64,000 bases of DNA from Betaproteobacteria bacterium (GCA_016791265.1 JAEUMY010000004.1:124001-188000); one strand, 5' to 3'. Shown: positions 44,598-54,177, numbered from the stretch's first letter. The notes: generated by a model not told the origin, from the sequence alone. Translations and numbers: made by a program.

Positions 44598-44962
44598 AAC
44601 GTCTCCAGGCTGAGGCGATGGGACGATTGGGTGTGAACCCGGTTGCGCGTGCAGACCGGCAGATCGGCGAAGCAGGCGGACAGCCGGCGGACAGCCGTGC
44701 CGACAACACCCTCTTGGCGCGCCGGAGCCGATAGTGCGACGCGGCTGGCCTGCATGGCCTGCACAACGGCCTTGCCGGCCCTGCCGAGTTCCAGCCGTTC
44801 GCCGGGTTGCAGAACGTGATCGCGGCCTTCGGACGCGAAGGTGATCCAGACGGCGCCTTCGAGCGTCTCGATGGTCAGTCCGTCCCGTTGCGGCGCGGTC
44901 AGGACCTGGTTTTGCGAAAGCGTCACTTGCAAGCTGTCCGCGGGGTTCAGATGGATATGCAT
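44594..44962 (-). CDS. DUF2917 domain protein
   Basis: This 122-residue protein fits DUF2917, small cupin-like proteins of betaproteobacteria (LAPQRDGLTIETLEGAVWITFASEGRDHVLQPGERLELG). The function is unknown. The ATG at 44962 has a strong AAGGAG site. It is divergent from a LysR-type regulator, a common arrangement for this family, with a T-N11-A box between, so it is probably controlled by that regulator. Confidence 0.82.
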   Translation of the reverse strand: MHIHLNPADSLQVTLSQNQVLTAPQRDGLTIETLEGAVWITFASEGRDHVLQPGERLELGRAGKAVVQAMQASRVALSAPARQEGVVGTAVRRLSACFADLPVCTRNRVHTQSSHRLSLETL

Positions 44963-45012
44963 GCCAATCTCCTTCAAGCTTCATCAACGATCTTGGCGGC
45001 CGCATCATAGTG

Positions 45013-45025
45013 TGAGAATATCTCA
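45013..45025. promoter_or_regulatory. LysR box T-N11-A in DUF2917/LysR intergenic region
   Basis: TGAGAATATCTCA is a perfect 13-base dyad with T-N11-A spacing in the AT-rich 205-base gap. It lies 50 bases upstream of the DUF2917 start, fitting control of that gene by the divergent LysR protein. Confidence 0.6.
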
Positions 45026-45167
45026 TTAAACGAAGCTGCGACCGCAGGGACTCCGTGAACGTTATTATTGATGCCATGGACGCACCCATCAATCGATGCT
45101 TTCTGCCTTTTATGGATAATTTTTCTCAACATTCAACCAAAGCCCGCCGAGCTTTCCCGAGGGTCCA

Positions 45168-46196
45168 ATGAGACGACTGCCCCCGTTATCCACTCTGCCC
45201 GTGCTCGAGGCGGCGGCGCGTCTTGCCAGCTTTTCCGCCGCCGCCGAGGAGCTGCACGTCACTCACGGCGCAATCAGCCACCAGATCCGTTCGCTGGAAG
45301 ACCACCTCGGCGTGCGTCTCTTCGCCCGCGAAGGCCGGCGCGTTACCGTGACGCCGGACGGCGCCGCGCTCGCTGAACAGGTGCGCCAGGCGCTGGCGCA
45401 AATCGCGTCAGCCGTGGAGGCGATCAGTCCCAAGGCGCGGGAAAGCCGGCTCACCGTGAGCGTGCTGCCGTCCTTCGCCAGCCGCTGGTTGATGCGACAC
45501 ATGGGCGGTTTTCTGGAGAAACATCCGGAGCTGGAGATTCACGTCCAGGCCACCATAGGCTTGGCCAACTTCACCTCAGACGGCGTGGATGTCGCCATTC
45601 GCTTCGGCAAAGGGCCGTGGCCGGGCGTGCATGTCGAGCGCATCGCGGGCGACAGCCACTTTGTGGTGTGCAGCCCCGAGTTCATGAAAAAGCACAAACC
45701 GAAAACGGTGGTCGACCTCGTCAAGTTGCCGCTGGTGCGCGCGGACTTCGAGGACTGGGCGAGGTGGTTCAAGGCCGCCGGGGTTGATCAGGTGCCGCGC
45801 ATGAAGGGCGTTGAGTACAACGACGCGGCGATGGTGCTGCAAGCGGCGATGGATGGACAGGGTCTCGCGTTGACTCGCCGCTCGCTGGCGGAGAGCGATC
45901 TGGCCAAGGGCCGCCTGGTGCGCCCGTTCGATGTCGAGATCGCCGCGCAGGAAAGCTATTTCCTCGTGTGCCTGCCGCAGCATCGCCACAGCCGCAAGAT
46001 CACCGCGTTCCGCGATTGGCTCTTCAGCGAGATCGAGTGGGAGTCACCGGGCAGTCACGCCAATCGAACGACGGTGGTCGAGGACTTTGACCACGAGAAG
46101 CTGCCGCCAGCCCCCAAGGTACACGAGGGCTTGAAGCAATCGGCGAAACCTCGCGGCGCCACGCCGAAGGTTGCGCGTTTGGAAAAACGAAAATAG
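45168..46196 (+). CDS. LysR family transcriptional regulator (GcvA-like)
   Basis: This 342-residue regulator starts MRRLPPLSTLPVLEAAARLASFSAAAEELHVTHGAISHQI, typical of the GcvA-like LysR subgroup, followed by the usual substrate-binding domain. Its C-terminus carries an extra basic tail of about 40 residues. It is divergent from the DUF2917 gene and converges on rluB with a 25-base gap. Confidence 0.93.
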   Translation: MRRLPPLSTLPVLEAAARLASFSAAAEELHVTHGAISHQIRSLEDHLGVRLFAREGRRVTVTPDGAALAEQVRQALAQIASAVEAISPKARESRLTVSVLPSFASRWLMRHMGGFLEKHPELEIHVQATIGLANFTSDGVDVAIRFGKGPWPGVHVERIAGDSHFVVCSPEFMKKHKPKTVVDLVKLPLVRADFEDWARWFKAAGVDQVPRMKGVEYNDAAMVLQAAMDGQGLALTRRSLAESDLAKGRLVRPFDVEIAAQESYFLVCLPQHRHSRKITAFRDWLFSEIEWESPGSHANRTTVVEDFDHEKLPPAPKVHEGLKQSAKPRGATPKVARLEKRK

Positions 46197-46221
46197 CGGC
46201 TCAGCCGCGGGCCCGCCGAAC

Positions 46222-47889
46222 TCAGGACTCGCCTTCGGTTTCCGGCAGTCGGGGACGGCGGGTGACGGTGCGGATGATGCGAGGTTGTCGCGCCGCACGC
46301 CCCTCTCCGCGGCGCCCGCTGCCGGTGATGGGCTGGCCGGTCCACGCGACCATGGGCTCGGCGCGCAGACTCCGCGGTTCGCGCGGTTCCGCGGCTCGAC
46401 CCGCACCCTTGCGAGACTTCTTGTTGCGCCGATTGCCCGCTTGCTTGCCCTGGCCCGGCAGCCCTGGCTGCTGACCGCCGCCCTGACCGCTCTTGCGGCC
46501 ACGGCGTTCGCGCGGTTGTCCCGCTTTGGCGCCCGCCACCGGAGCCGGACGTTGCCCCTTGCGGCCACGCGATTTGCGGCGGCCGGGCGCGTTGCCGCCG
46601 GCCGGCTGGCCCGCATCGCCTTCGCTCGTTCCAACCGGCGGGGGTGAAACACCCGCCGGTTCGCCGCGCCCTTCCATGCCTTCACGCGGCGGACGCGGCG
46701 CGCCACGCGGCCCGCGCTTGGGCGGCTTCTGCGGACGTGATTGCGGGCGCGCGCCTTGATGCGCACCTTGACGCGCGCCACCACGCCCCGGCTTCTGTTG
46801 CGGGCGTGGCGCATTGAAGTCCATGCCCTCGGTGGACACACCCGCCCACAGCAGAAGATCCTTGACCTGCCCGACGTCGAGTTCGTGCATGCCCCCGCGC
46901 TTCAACTGCGGCGGCAACTCGACTTTGCCGAAGCGCACGCGCATGAGACGACTCACCGTGAGGCCCAGCGCCTCGAACATGCGCCGCACCTCACGGTTGC
47001 GGCCTTCCTTGATGATGACGTGATACCAATTGTTGGCCGAGGTCTTGTCCGGGTCCGGACCGGCGCGCTTCTCGATGAAGGTGAAACGGGCCGGGCGACG
47101 TTCGCTCGCATGCGGCGCGCCCTGCTCGTCAGCGTCGCCGTCGAAGAACTCGTCGTCCTCGTCATCCTCGTCGCCACCCACCCCGTCGATGTCGATGCCA
47201 TCGAGGAGCCGCCGCGTCTGCTCCTCGGTCAATTCGCCGAGGAGGCGCACCGCATACTCGCGCTCCACTTCGAATCGCGGATGCATCATCTTGTTGGCGA
47301 GATCGCCGCTGGTGGTGAAGATGAGGAGGCCGGAGGTGTTGAAATCGAGACGGCCGATGGCGATCCACTTGCCGTTCTCGACCCGGGGCAAGTTGTCGAA
47401 GACCGAAATGCGGTTGCCCGGATCGGCGTTGCTGACGATCTCGCCCTCGGGCTTGTGGTAAAGCAGCACGCGCGGCACGTCGGGCGTGAACTTGATGGGC
47501 ACGAGGCGATGGTCGATCAGCACCTTGTCGCCCGGACTCACATGCGCACCGGCCGTGGCCACATTGCCGTTGATCATCACCCGGCCGCTGGCGATGAGAA
47601 TCTCCATGTCGCGGCGCGAACCATGGCCCGACTGGGCAAGCAGTTTGTGCAGCCGCTCACGCTTGATCGGTTTGGCGCGACTGCCGAGCGCCTCGGCGAA
47701 CTGGCCGGACTTCGCCTCCTCGCCCTGACGCATCATGTCGGCGATGAGCGACGGCGATGCCGAGTTGTTGCCGAAGTTGTCGGCGGACTGGTGTTGGCTC
47801 GGCGTGCGAAACGGCGTCTTCTTGCCCGAGCGGTTCTTCCGATGGCGGTTTTGGCCGCGCGGCTTTTTCGGCGCCACGTTGCCGTTCAT
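46222..47889 (-). CDS. rluB: 23S rRNA pseudouridine(2605) synthase
   Basis: RluB makes pseudouridine 2605 in 23S rRNA. The 555-residue protein has an S4 RNA-binding domain (about 78-125) and the RsuA-type catalytic domain with Asp in IGRLDFNTSGLLIF. It is much longer than E. coli RluB: it has an extra N-terminal basic region, an acidic insert (GGDEDDEDDEFFDGDADE, about 240-257) and a disordered Gly/Arg/Pro/Lys-rich tail of about 200 residues, as in many betaproteobacteria. Its ATG overlaps the scpB stop by four bases. Confidence 0.94.
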   Translation of the reverse strand: MNGNVAPKKPRGQNRHRKNRSGKKTPFRTPSQHQSADNFGNNSASPSLIADMMRQGEEAKSGQFAEALGSRAKPIKRERLHKLLAQSGHGSRRDMEILIASGRVMINGNVATAGAHVSPGDKVLIDHRLVPIKFTPDVPRVLLYHKPEGEIVSNADPGNRISVFDNLPRVENGKWIAIGRLDFNTSGLLIFTTSGDLANKMMHPRFEVEREYAVRLLGELTEEQTRRLLDGIDIDGVGGDEDDEDDEFFDGDADEQGAPHASERRPARFTFIEKRAGPDPDKTSANNWYHVIIKEGRNREVRRMFEALGLTVSRLMRVRFGKVELPPQLKRGGMHELDVGQVKDLLLWAGVSTEGMDFNAPRPQQKPGRGGARQGAHQGARPQSRPQKPPKRGPRGAPRPPREGMEGRGEPAGVSPPPVGTSEGDAGQPAGGNAPGRRKSRGRKGQRPAPVAGAKAGQPRERRGRKSGQGGGQQPGLPGQGKQAGNRRNKKSRKGAGRAAEPREPRSLRAEPMVAWTGQPITGSGRRGEGRAARQPRIIRTVTRRPRLPETEGES

Positions 47890-48776
47890 CGCGGCGACTC
47901 CACGGTGTCCGTCGCGGCGGAGTCAGCGGGTTCGGTGCGCAGCGCATCCCGCTGCACGTCGCTCGTCGCGTCATGCGGTGCGGCGTCGAGCGCCGCATCG
48001 TCCGACTCGGCCTTCGCATCGCCTTCGATGTCAGGCAGCGCCGCTTGCGAGGCGACGGCTTCAACGGCGGACGCGCCGGCCGTCATGTCGAGCGCGGCTT
48101 GAAGCTCGGCGAGCGGCGGCAATTCATCCAGCGAGCGCAGGTTCAAGTCATCCAGAAACTTCTTGGTCGTCGCGAAAAGCGCCGGGCGACCCGGCACGTC
48201 CTTGTGGCCCACCACATCGATCCAGCCACGTTCCTCAAGCGCTTTCAGGATGCCCGGCGACACTGCGACACCGCGAATGTCCTCGATGTCACCGCGCGTG
48301 GCTGGCTGACGGTAGGCGATGATGGCGAGCGTCTCCAGCACCGCGCGCGAGTATCGCGGGGGCTTCTCGGGATTCAAGCGATCCAGGTGGCGCTGATATT
48401 CCGGCCGCACGCGGAAGCGCCAACCGTTGGCCACCATGGTGAGCTCGACGCTACGGCCGGCCCACTCTTCGCGGATTTCCTCGAGCAGGATGCGCAAGGC
48501 ATCGTGACTCATCTTCGTGTCGAATAACTTGCGCAAATCACCGGTCTGCAAGGGCTCGCTGGCGGACAGCAAGGCCGCTTCCAAAATGCGCTTGGTCTCG
48601 ACGAGATCGGTCGCGACGGCATTGTCGTCAGCGGGAGAGGCAACGCTTTCCTCGGCCGGCGTGTCGTCCGTGCCAGACTCGACCAGCGCATCTTCGACCG
48701 GCGCTGCCGCACCCGGAATGAGCGGATTGGCGTTTGGCGCCGCCGACTGCTGTTCTTCGTGCTGATGTTCTTCCAT
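47886..48776 (-). CDS. scpB: Segregation and condensation protein B
   Basis: ScpB is the paired winged-helix partner of ScpA and the SMC or MukB-like condensin. The 296-residue protein has the core at about 60-210 (RILEAALLSASEPLQTGDLRKLF, TLAIIAYRQPATRGDIEDIRGV, GRPALFATTKKFLDDLNL). Both ends carry acidic, low-complexity tails (about 1-60 and 225-296). It lies 4 bases after scpA. Confidence 0.95.
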   Translation of the reverse strand: MEEHQHEEQQSAAPNANPLIPGAAAPVEDALVESGTDDTPAEESVASPADDNAVATDLVETKRILEAALLSASEPLQTGDLRKLFDTKMSHDALRILLEEIREEWAGRSVELTMVANGWRFRVRPEYQRHLDRLNPEKPPRYSRAVLETLAIIAYRQPATRGDIEDIRGVAVSPGILKALEERGWIDVVGHKDVPGRPALFATTKKFLDDLNLRSLDELPPLAELQAALDMTAGASAVEAVASQAALPDIEGDAKAESDDAALDAAPHDATSDVQRDALRTEPADSAATDTVESPR

Positions 48777-48780
48777 CTTC

Positions 48781-49650
48781 CTACTCGGGCTTCAATTCGA
48801 TGACCGGCGCTTCCGCGATGGCCATCTTCACGTAAATCGGTTCAAACGCCGCGGTCTGCTTGAGCTCAACCAGCGATTCGCGCGCCAACTCCAGCAGCGC
48901 CAAAAAACTGACCACCATGACCGCGACCCCTTCCTCCGGACTGAACAGCTCGCTGAATTCGACGAAGTTTCCGCTCTGCAAGGTGCGCAGGATGCGGCTC
49001 ATGTGTGCGCGCACCGAAAGCTGCTCGCGCGAAATGGTGTGATGCTTCGTCGCCTTGGCACGGGCGAGCAGGATGCGCCACGCCTGCGCCAGATCGGCCA
49101 CGCGCACATCGGGATGGCGAAGCGCCGAGTCACGGTCAATGAGCACATCCACCAGCGAGTAGTCGCGCCCGGCCTGCGGCAACTGGTCCAGCGCCTGCGC
49201 GGCGGCCTTCATCTGTTCGTACTCCAGCAGACGGCGCACCAGCTCGGCGCGCGGGTCTTCCGGCTCATCATCGCCCTGCTTGGGCGGACGTGGCAGCAGC
49301 ATGCGCGACTTGATTTCGATAAGCAGCGCCGCCATCAGCAGATAGTCGGCCGCCAACTCGAGCTGGGTGGCGCGCATGGCCTCGATGTAGACCATGTACT
49401 GGCGGGTCAACTCCGCCATCGGGATGTCCAGCACATCGAGCGAGTGGCGGCGGATCAGATACAGCAGCAGATCCAGCGGCCCTTCAAACTGCTCCAGGAT
49501 GACCGACAGCGCTTCGGGCGGGATGTAGAGATCGTTCGGCAATTCCGTGACCGGCTCGCCCTTGATGCGCGCGATGGGCAAGTCGAGATCCAGCATCGGC
49601 GTCGCGTTCTCGGCCGTGATCTGGGTGTCGTGGGCGGTGGCGGCGTTCAT
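48781..49650 (-). CDS. scpA: Segregation and condensation protein A
   Basis: ScpA is the kleisin that bridges SMC heads during chromosome condensation. The 289-residue protein shows FEGPLDLLLYLIRRHSLDVLDIPMAELTRQYMVYI, the conserved N-terminal helical bundle, then ELAADYLLMAALLIEIKSRMLLP, and a C-terminal winged helix. It lies between trpS and scpB on the minus strand. Confidence 0.96.
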   Translation of the reverse strand: MNAATAHDTQITAENATPMLDLDLPIARIKGEPVTELPNDLYIPPEALSVILEQFEGPLDLLLYLIRRHSLDVLDIPMAELTRQYMVYIEAMRATQLELAADYLLMAALLIEIKSRMLLPRPPKQGDDEPEDPRAELVRRLLEYEQMKAAAQALDQLPQAGRDYSLVDVLIDRDSALRHPDVRVADLAQAWRILLARAKATKHHTISREQLSVRAHMSRILRTLQSGNFVEFSELFSPEEGVAVMVVSFLALLELARESLVELKQTAAFEPIYVKMAIAEAPVIELKPE

Positions 49651-49665
49651 GAGCGAAGCATCCGG

Positions 49666-50868
49666 TCAGCTATAGGCGAGGCCCATCGCGTCGCGAACGT
49701 CGCGCATGGTTTCCTCGGCAATGGCCTGGGCTTTCTCGCACCCGTCGGCCAGGATGTTCCGCACCAGCGTCGGATCTTCCTCGAACGGCGCGGCCCGCTC
49801 CTGGATCGGCTTCAATTCCGCGTTCACGGCATCGATGACCGGCTGCTTGCATTCCAGGCAGCCAATGCCGGCACTCTTGCAGCCGGAGACCACCCAGTCA
49901 CGCGTGTCCTGATCGGAGTACACCAGATGCATTGGCCAGACCGGACACTTCTCCGGGTCGCCGGGATCGGTGCGGCGCACTCGCTGCGGATCGGTCGGCA
50001 TGGTGCGTATTTTCTTGCTGACCGTTTCGGCGTCGTCGCGCAAGGCGATGGTGTTGTTGTAACTCTTCGACATCTTGCGGCCGTCGAGACCCACCAGCTT
50101 GGGCGTTTCGGTCAACAGCGCCTGCGGCTCGGGCAGAATCATCTTGCCGCTGCCTTCCAGATAGCCGAACAATCTCTCACGGTCGCCCATGGCCAGATTC
50201 TGGGTGTCGTTCAACAGCTCGCGCGCCGCCTCCAGCCCGGCTTCATCGCCCTGCTGCTGATAGGCGGTGCGGTATTCCTCGTACTTCTTGGCCTTCTTGG
50301 AGCCGAGCTTCTTGATGGCCGCCTTGGCCTTTTCCTCAAAGCCCGGCTCGCGGCCGAACAGATGATTGAAGCGGCGCGCGATTTCGCGCGTGATCTCGAC
50401 GTGCGAAGACTGATCCTCGCCCACCGGCACCAGATTGGCGCGATAGATCAGGATGTCGGCCGCCTGCATGACGGGATAGCCCATGAAGCCGTGGGTCGCC
50501 AAGTCGCGGTCGGCCAGATTTTCCTGCATGTCCTTGTAGGTCGGCACGCGTTCCAGCCACGAAATCGGCGTGATGAGCGAGAGAAACAAGGTCAGCTCGG
50601 CGTGCTGCGGCACCCGCGACTGGATGAAGAGCGTGGCCTGCGCCGGATCGACACCCGCCGCGATCCAGTCAACGACCATTTCGTAGACATTGTTCTCGAT
50701 GACCGATGGGTCTTCGTAGTGGGTGGTGAGCGCGTGCCAGTCCGCGACGAAGAAGAAGCACGGATGCTCGTGCTGCAGCTTCGCCCAGTTTTTCAACGCG
50801 CCGTGGTAATGGCCTAAATGCAGGCGTCCTGTCGGGCGCATGCCCGACAGCACTCGGTCTGGATACAT
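49666..50868 (-). CDS. trpS: Tryptophanyl-tRNA synthetase
   Basis: TrpS charges tRNA(Trp). The 400-residue protein has the HIGH-like TGRLHLGHYHGAL at the start and KMSKSYNNT near residue 257. It is the longer beta/gamma form with an insertion of about 50 residues (LFGREPGFEEKAKAAIKKLGSKKAKKYEEY region) and the Cys-containing late segment GCKSAGIGCLECKQ. It lies 136 bases after the M50 protease gene and 15 before scpA. Confidence 0.97.
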   Translation of the reverse strand: MYPDRVLSGMRPTGRLHLGHYHGALKNWAKLQHEHPCFFFVADWHALTTHYEDPSVIENNVYEMVVDWIAAGVDPAQATLFIQSRVPQHAELTLFLSLITPISWLERVPTYKDMQENLADRDLATHGFMGYPVMQAADILIYRANLVPVGEDQSSHVEITREIARRFNHLFGREPGFEEKAKAAIKKLGSKKAKKYEEYRTAYQQQGDEAGLEAARELLNDTQNLAMGDRERLFGYLEGSGKMILPEPQALLTETPKLVGLDGRKMSKSYNNTIALRDDAETVSKKIRTMPTDPQRVRRTDPGDPEKCPVWPMHLVYSDQDTRDWVVSGCKSAGIGCLECKQPVIDAVNAELKPIQERAAPFEEDPTLVRNILADGCEKAQAIAEETMRDVRDAMGLAYS

Positions 50869-50933
50869 GAAAGTCCTGCGTCAGTCGCCTGACACAATGA
50901 TTCCGGTGAAAAAATTCCGCCAAGAAATCCGTT

Positions 50934-50945
50934 GCGAATATTCGC
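50934..50945. repeat. GCGAATATTCGC, exact copy, upstream of trpS
   Basis: Exact copy in the 136-base gap between the M50 protease stop and the trpS start. No other structure is seen in this gap. Confidence 0.9.
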
Positions 50946-51004
50946 GGGGCTTGGGAAGAATTCTGGTATGGCCGCCGCGCGGGAGGGGTTCCGATCAGAA
51001 CAGT

Positions 51005-51652
51005 TCAGAACCCGAGCGCGGAGTATAGCGTCTTTAGGGTTCCGTTCACCAGTGGTCCCAGCCAGCGTTGGAACAGACCCGTCAGTATGAGGCCGATCAG
51101 GATGAACATGCCGTAGGGCTCGATGCGCGACCACTGGTAGGACAGGCGGTCGGGCAAGAGCCCGGCGATGATGCGTCCGCCATCCAGCGGCAGCAGCGGG
51201 AAGAGATTGAACACCATCAGCAACACATTGACGAAAATGCCGGCCTCGGCCACCCTGAGCAAGAACACCAACGGGGCGGATGGCGTGAGGGTCAGCAACA
51301 GTTTCGCGATCAATGCCCAAGCAATCATCATGGCAAGGTTCGCCAGTGGTCCGGCCGCCGCGACCCACATCATGTCGCGTTTCGGGCTGCGCAGCGCGTT
51401 GAAGTTGACGGGCACGGGCTTGGCAGCGCCAAACATGAAGGGCGTCATGATCAGGGTGACGATGGGCACCAGAATCGTCCAGATCGGGTCGATGTGCTTC
51501 ACCGGATTCAGGGTCATGCGGCCGAGCATGTAGGCGGTGCTGTCGCCGAAGTGCCGGGCCGCGTAGGCGTGCGCGGCCTCATGCAGCGTGATCGCGAAAA
51601 TCGCGGGAATCGCGAAGACCGAAAGGGTCTGGAGAATCTGGTTGAAGTCCAT
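51005..51652 (-). CDS. Site-2 protease family (M50) membrane metalloprotease
   Basis: This 215-residue intramembrane protease has about five membrane segments, the zinc motif HEAAH at residues 24-28 and the distal ligand motif NLFPLLPLDGGRI. It is the compact YwhC/SpoIVFB-like type without PDZ or CBS domains. I chose the ATG at 51652, whose first bases overlap the stop of the YciO gene (TGATG). The substrate is unknown. Confidence 0.92.
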   Translation of the reverse strand: MDFNQILQTLSVFAIPAIFAITLHEAAHAYAARHFGDSTAYMLGRMTLNPVKHIDPIWTILVPIVTLIMTPFMFGAAKPVPVNFNALRSPKRDMMWVAAAGPLANLAMMIAWALIAKLLLTLTPSAPLVFLLRVAEAGIFVNVLLMVFNLFPLLPLDGGRIIAGLLPDRLSYQWSRIEPYGMFILIGLILTGLFQRWLGPLVNGTLKTLYSALGF

Positions 51653-52296
51653 CAATCGCTTTCTGTTTCGGCTTCCACGTCGAACGGCGCTGGATCGCCG
51701 CGCCCGCGCCTCACCACCAGCGGCACCTCGCCGGACAAGTCCACCACGGTCGTGGGCTCGATGCCGCACGGCCCGGCATCGATGATGAGATCGAGCTGAT
51801 GCTCGAATCGTTCACGGATGAGCTCGGGATCGTTCATCGGCACCGTCTCACCCGGCTCTATCAAGGTGGAGGACAAGAGCGGTTCATTCAAGGCCACGAG
51901 CAGCGCATGCGCCACAGGATGCTCGGGCACCCGCACGCCGATGGTGCTGCGCTTCGGATGCGCCAGTCTACGCGGCAATTCGCGGGTCGCGCGCAGAATG
52001 AACGTGTAGCTGCCGGGCGTGTGCGCCTTCAGGAGTCGGTACTGACTGTTGTCAACCTTGGCGAACTGGCCAATCTCGGAGAGATCGCGGCACACCAGCG
52101 TGAAGTGATGGCGCTCATCAACCCGCCTCAGCATGCGGATGCGCTCCATCGCCGCCTTGTCGCCGATGTGGCAGCCGATGGCGTAGCTGGAGTCGGTCGG
52201 GTAGGCGATCAGGCCGCCCCGGCGGATGATCTCGACCGCCTGGTTGATCAGTCGCGGCTGCGGATGCGTGGGATGCAGGGAGAAGAACTGGGACAT
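51652..52296 (-). CDS. yciO: YciO/YrdC/Sua5 family, threonylcarbamoyl-AMP synthase-like
   Basis: This 214-residue protein is very close to E. coli YciO (MSQFF..HP....RLINQAVEIIRRGG, YPTDSSYAIGC, CRDLSEIGQF, KRSTIGVRVP). YciO has the fold of TsaC and low threonylcarbamoyl-AMP synthase activity; the main TsaC is probably encoded elsewhere. It lies 10 bases after the PHP-domain gene. Confidence 0.92.
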   Translation of the reverse strand: MSQFFSLHPTHPQPRLINQAVEIIRRGGLIAYPTDSSYAIGCHIGDKAAMERIRMLRRVDERHHFTLVCRDLSEIGQFAKVDNSQYRLLKAHTPGSYTFILRATRELPRRLAHPKRSTIGVRVPEHPVAHALLVALNEPLLSSTLIEPGETVPMNDPELIRERFEHQLDLIIDAGPCGIEPTTVVDLSGEVPLVVRRGRGDPAPFDVEAETESD

Positions 52297-52306
52297 GCGA
52301 GCGCGC

Positions 52307-53158
52307 TCAGGCAGCGCGAAAGCGCGCCCAGACCGGCGTGAGATCGGCGGGCAACAACGGCAGCGTGCCCGGCGCCCATTCGCTCTCGCCGGGTCCGTGA
52401 AAATCCGCCCCGCGCGATGCGAGGAGACCGCGTTGGCGGGCGATATCCGCGAAGCGGCGCATGTCCTCGGCGGAATGGCTGCCGGTCACGACTTCGACGG
52501 CCTCGCCGCCCAGCGCCTGGAATTCGTCTAGCAATTCGTCCATTTGCATGGGCCGCAACCGATAGCGGCCAGGGTGCGCCAGCACCGGGATGCCGCCGGA
52601 CTCGCGAATCCAGCGTATCGCCTCGGCGAGACGGGTCCAATCATGGCGGACATAGCCGGGTTTGCCCTGCACGAGATAGTGGTGAAAGGCGCTGCCCACA
52701 TCGCGCGCCTTGCCAATCTCGACCAGAAAGCGCGCGAAATGGGTGCGGCTGATCATGTCGCGGTGTTCGGCATGACCGTAGGCACCCTCAAGCGCGCCCG
52801 TGATGCCGGCCCGGGCCAAGTCCTCCGCCATCAATGCCGCGCGGGCGTGTCGGCCGGATCGCACCGAGGCGAGACCCTCGGCCATCGCCGGCGCGGCCGG
52901 GTCGATGTCGAGGCCGACCACATGCAGCGTGGTGTGCAGCGATTCCGGCCGCCAGGTGACGGAAATCTCCACGCCGTTCACAAACCGCAAGCCTGCCGAC
53001 GCAGCGGCAACCGCCGCCTCGGCCAAGCCGTCGGTGTTGTCGTGATCCGTGAGGGCCAGGGCGTCGCAGCGACCCTGCACGGCAAGCGCCACCAGCTCGC
53101 GCGGCGCGAGTTGGCCGTCCGAGCAATTGGAGTGATTGTGAAGATCGAAATTATTCAA
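52307..53158 (-). CDS. rnm: PHP-domain phosphoesterase (RNase AM / nucleoside bisphosphate phosphatase)
   Basis: This 283-residue enzyme has the four PHP motifs: DLHNHSNCSDG, ALTDHDNTDG, VNGVEIS and the late HPGRYR and ADFHGPGE. Relatives include E. coli YciV (RNase AM), a 5'-3' exonuclease that also matures rRNA 5' ends, and 3',5'-nucleoside bisphosphate phosphatases. It begins the rnm-yciO-M50 run, the usual beta/gamma order. A TGCTATGAT extended -10 element lies upstream at 53190-53198. Confidence 0.9.
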   Translation of the reverse strand: MNNFDLHNHSNCSDGQLAPRELVALAVQGRCDALALTDHDNTDGLAEAAVAAASAGLRFVNGVEISVTWRPESLHTTLHVVGLDIDPAAPAMAEGLASVRSGRHARAALMAEDLARAGITGALEGAYGHAEHRDMISRTHFARFLVEIGKARDVGSAFHHYLVQGKPGYVRHDWTRLAEAIRWIRESGGIPVLAHPGRYRLRPMQMDELLDEFQALGGEAVEVVTGSHSAEDMRRFADIARQRGLLASRGADFHGPGESEWAPGTLPLLPADLTPVWARFRAA

Positions 53159-53189
53159 TCAAGTCAGAAGCTTGTGCAGAAAACTCAAA

Positions 53190-53198
53190 ATCATAGCA
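53190..53198 (-). promoter_or_regulatory. Extended -10 promoter element for rnm
   Basis: TGCTATGAT on the minus strand fits the TGnTATAAT extended -10 pattern, 32 bases before the rnm ATG. No good -35 box is seen. Confidence 0.4.
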
Positions 53199-53297
53199 AA
53201 CTGCCGGCCCCCGAGACTCCGGCGGCACCGCAAAGCCCCTTCCAAGCTGCATGGATCGTGCCAGCCGCTTCTCTCCAAGCCCATCAGGACACGCCCG

Positions 53298-54080
53298 GTG
53301 AATCGCAAGCCCATTTTCCTCACCCAGTTGAACAACCCGACTGTGGCGCATGACCCGGCGCCGGACGAACATGCGAGCCTGCGTCGCGCGTTCGAATCAC
53401 TGGTCGGGGCGCTGCATGCCGCCTACCGTCAGCGGCATGGCGGTGCGGCCACGCCAGACGATTGCATCGCCCTATCTGCGTTGCTGGAGGAATTCCTGAC
53501 CTTCATCGCGCAAAGCGATGCGGAACACGGCGCGGATGCGCCGCTGCCCCTGGCCGACGGCGACATCGCCTGCGCCGACGCATTGCGCGCCTGCGCCGCG
53601 CTCGAAGGCTGGCTGAACCGGCTGGATCTCGCAGCCTGCCAGAACGATCTCGACACCGTGATTCTCGGCATTTCACTCTGGGCCATGCGCCACGATTGCG
53701 CCCTGCGCGTGCCCGAGCCGATGGTCAACGCGCTGGCGCGGCTGGCCAACCGTGCCGCGACGCGCCAGGACGTTGCCGCCGCGTTCGCGCTCATGCAAGG
53801 CGCCATCGAGCACCTGAAGCCTCTGCTGGCCGCCGACCTGGAGCAATCCAACCCGGACCGCCCGTGGCGCGTGCTGCATCTCAACTTCGCCATCACCGGC
53901 ATCCGCAGCGGCGACGGCCTCCTCGCCGGCCATGCCTTCAGCGCGCTCAACGCCGGGCTGCCGCATGAGCGGGAAGGGTTCTACGCGGAGGCGCTGCACC
54001 TGGCTCGCCAAAGCCGGCTGCCCGACGAGATGACCGCGCTCATCCAGGCGCAACACGAGGCCTCGGTCGGGCGCCACTGA
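53298..54080 (+). CDS. Conserved betaproteobacterial hypothetical protein
   Basis: This 260-residue, mostly helical protein has no recognised domain or signal. I chose the GTG at 53298 (MNRKPIFLTQLNNPT), which has an AGGA site; the longer frame upstream is basic and unlike a protein start. The Ala/Leu-rich helices and repeated short segments (LRACAALEGWLNRLDLA, LARLANRAATRQDVAAAFALM) hint at a TPR-like helical array, but this is weak. It precedes yciB by 97 bases. Confidence 0.65.
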   Translation: MNRKPIFLTQLNNPTVAHDPAPDEHASLRRAFESLVGALHAAYRQRHGGAATPDDCIALSALLEEFLTFIAQSDAEHGADAPLPLADGDIACADALRACAALEGWLNRLDLAACQNDLDTVILGISLWAMRHDCALRVPEPMVNALARLANRAATRQDVAAAFALMQGAIEHLKPLLAADLEQSNPDRPWRVLHLNFAITGIRSGDGLLAGHAFSALNAGLPHEREGFYAEALHLARQSRLPDEMTALIQAQHEASVGRH

Positions 54081-54177
54081 TCCCGGATCGACCCGTCCTC
54101 CGTGGTTTTGCGCGGGCGGGCGTAATGGCGGATAATCCCCGGTTTTTCCACGTCCGAGCCGCGCGCTCAAGTCCTTG

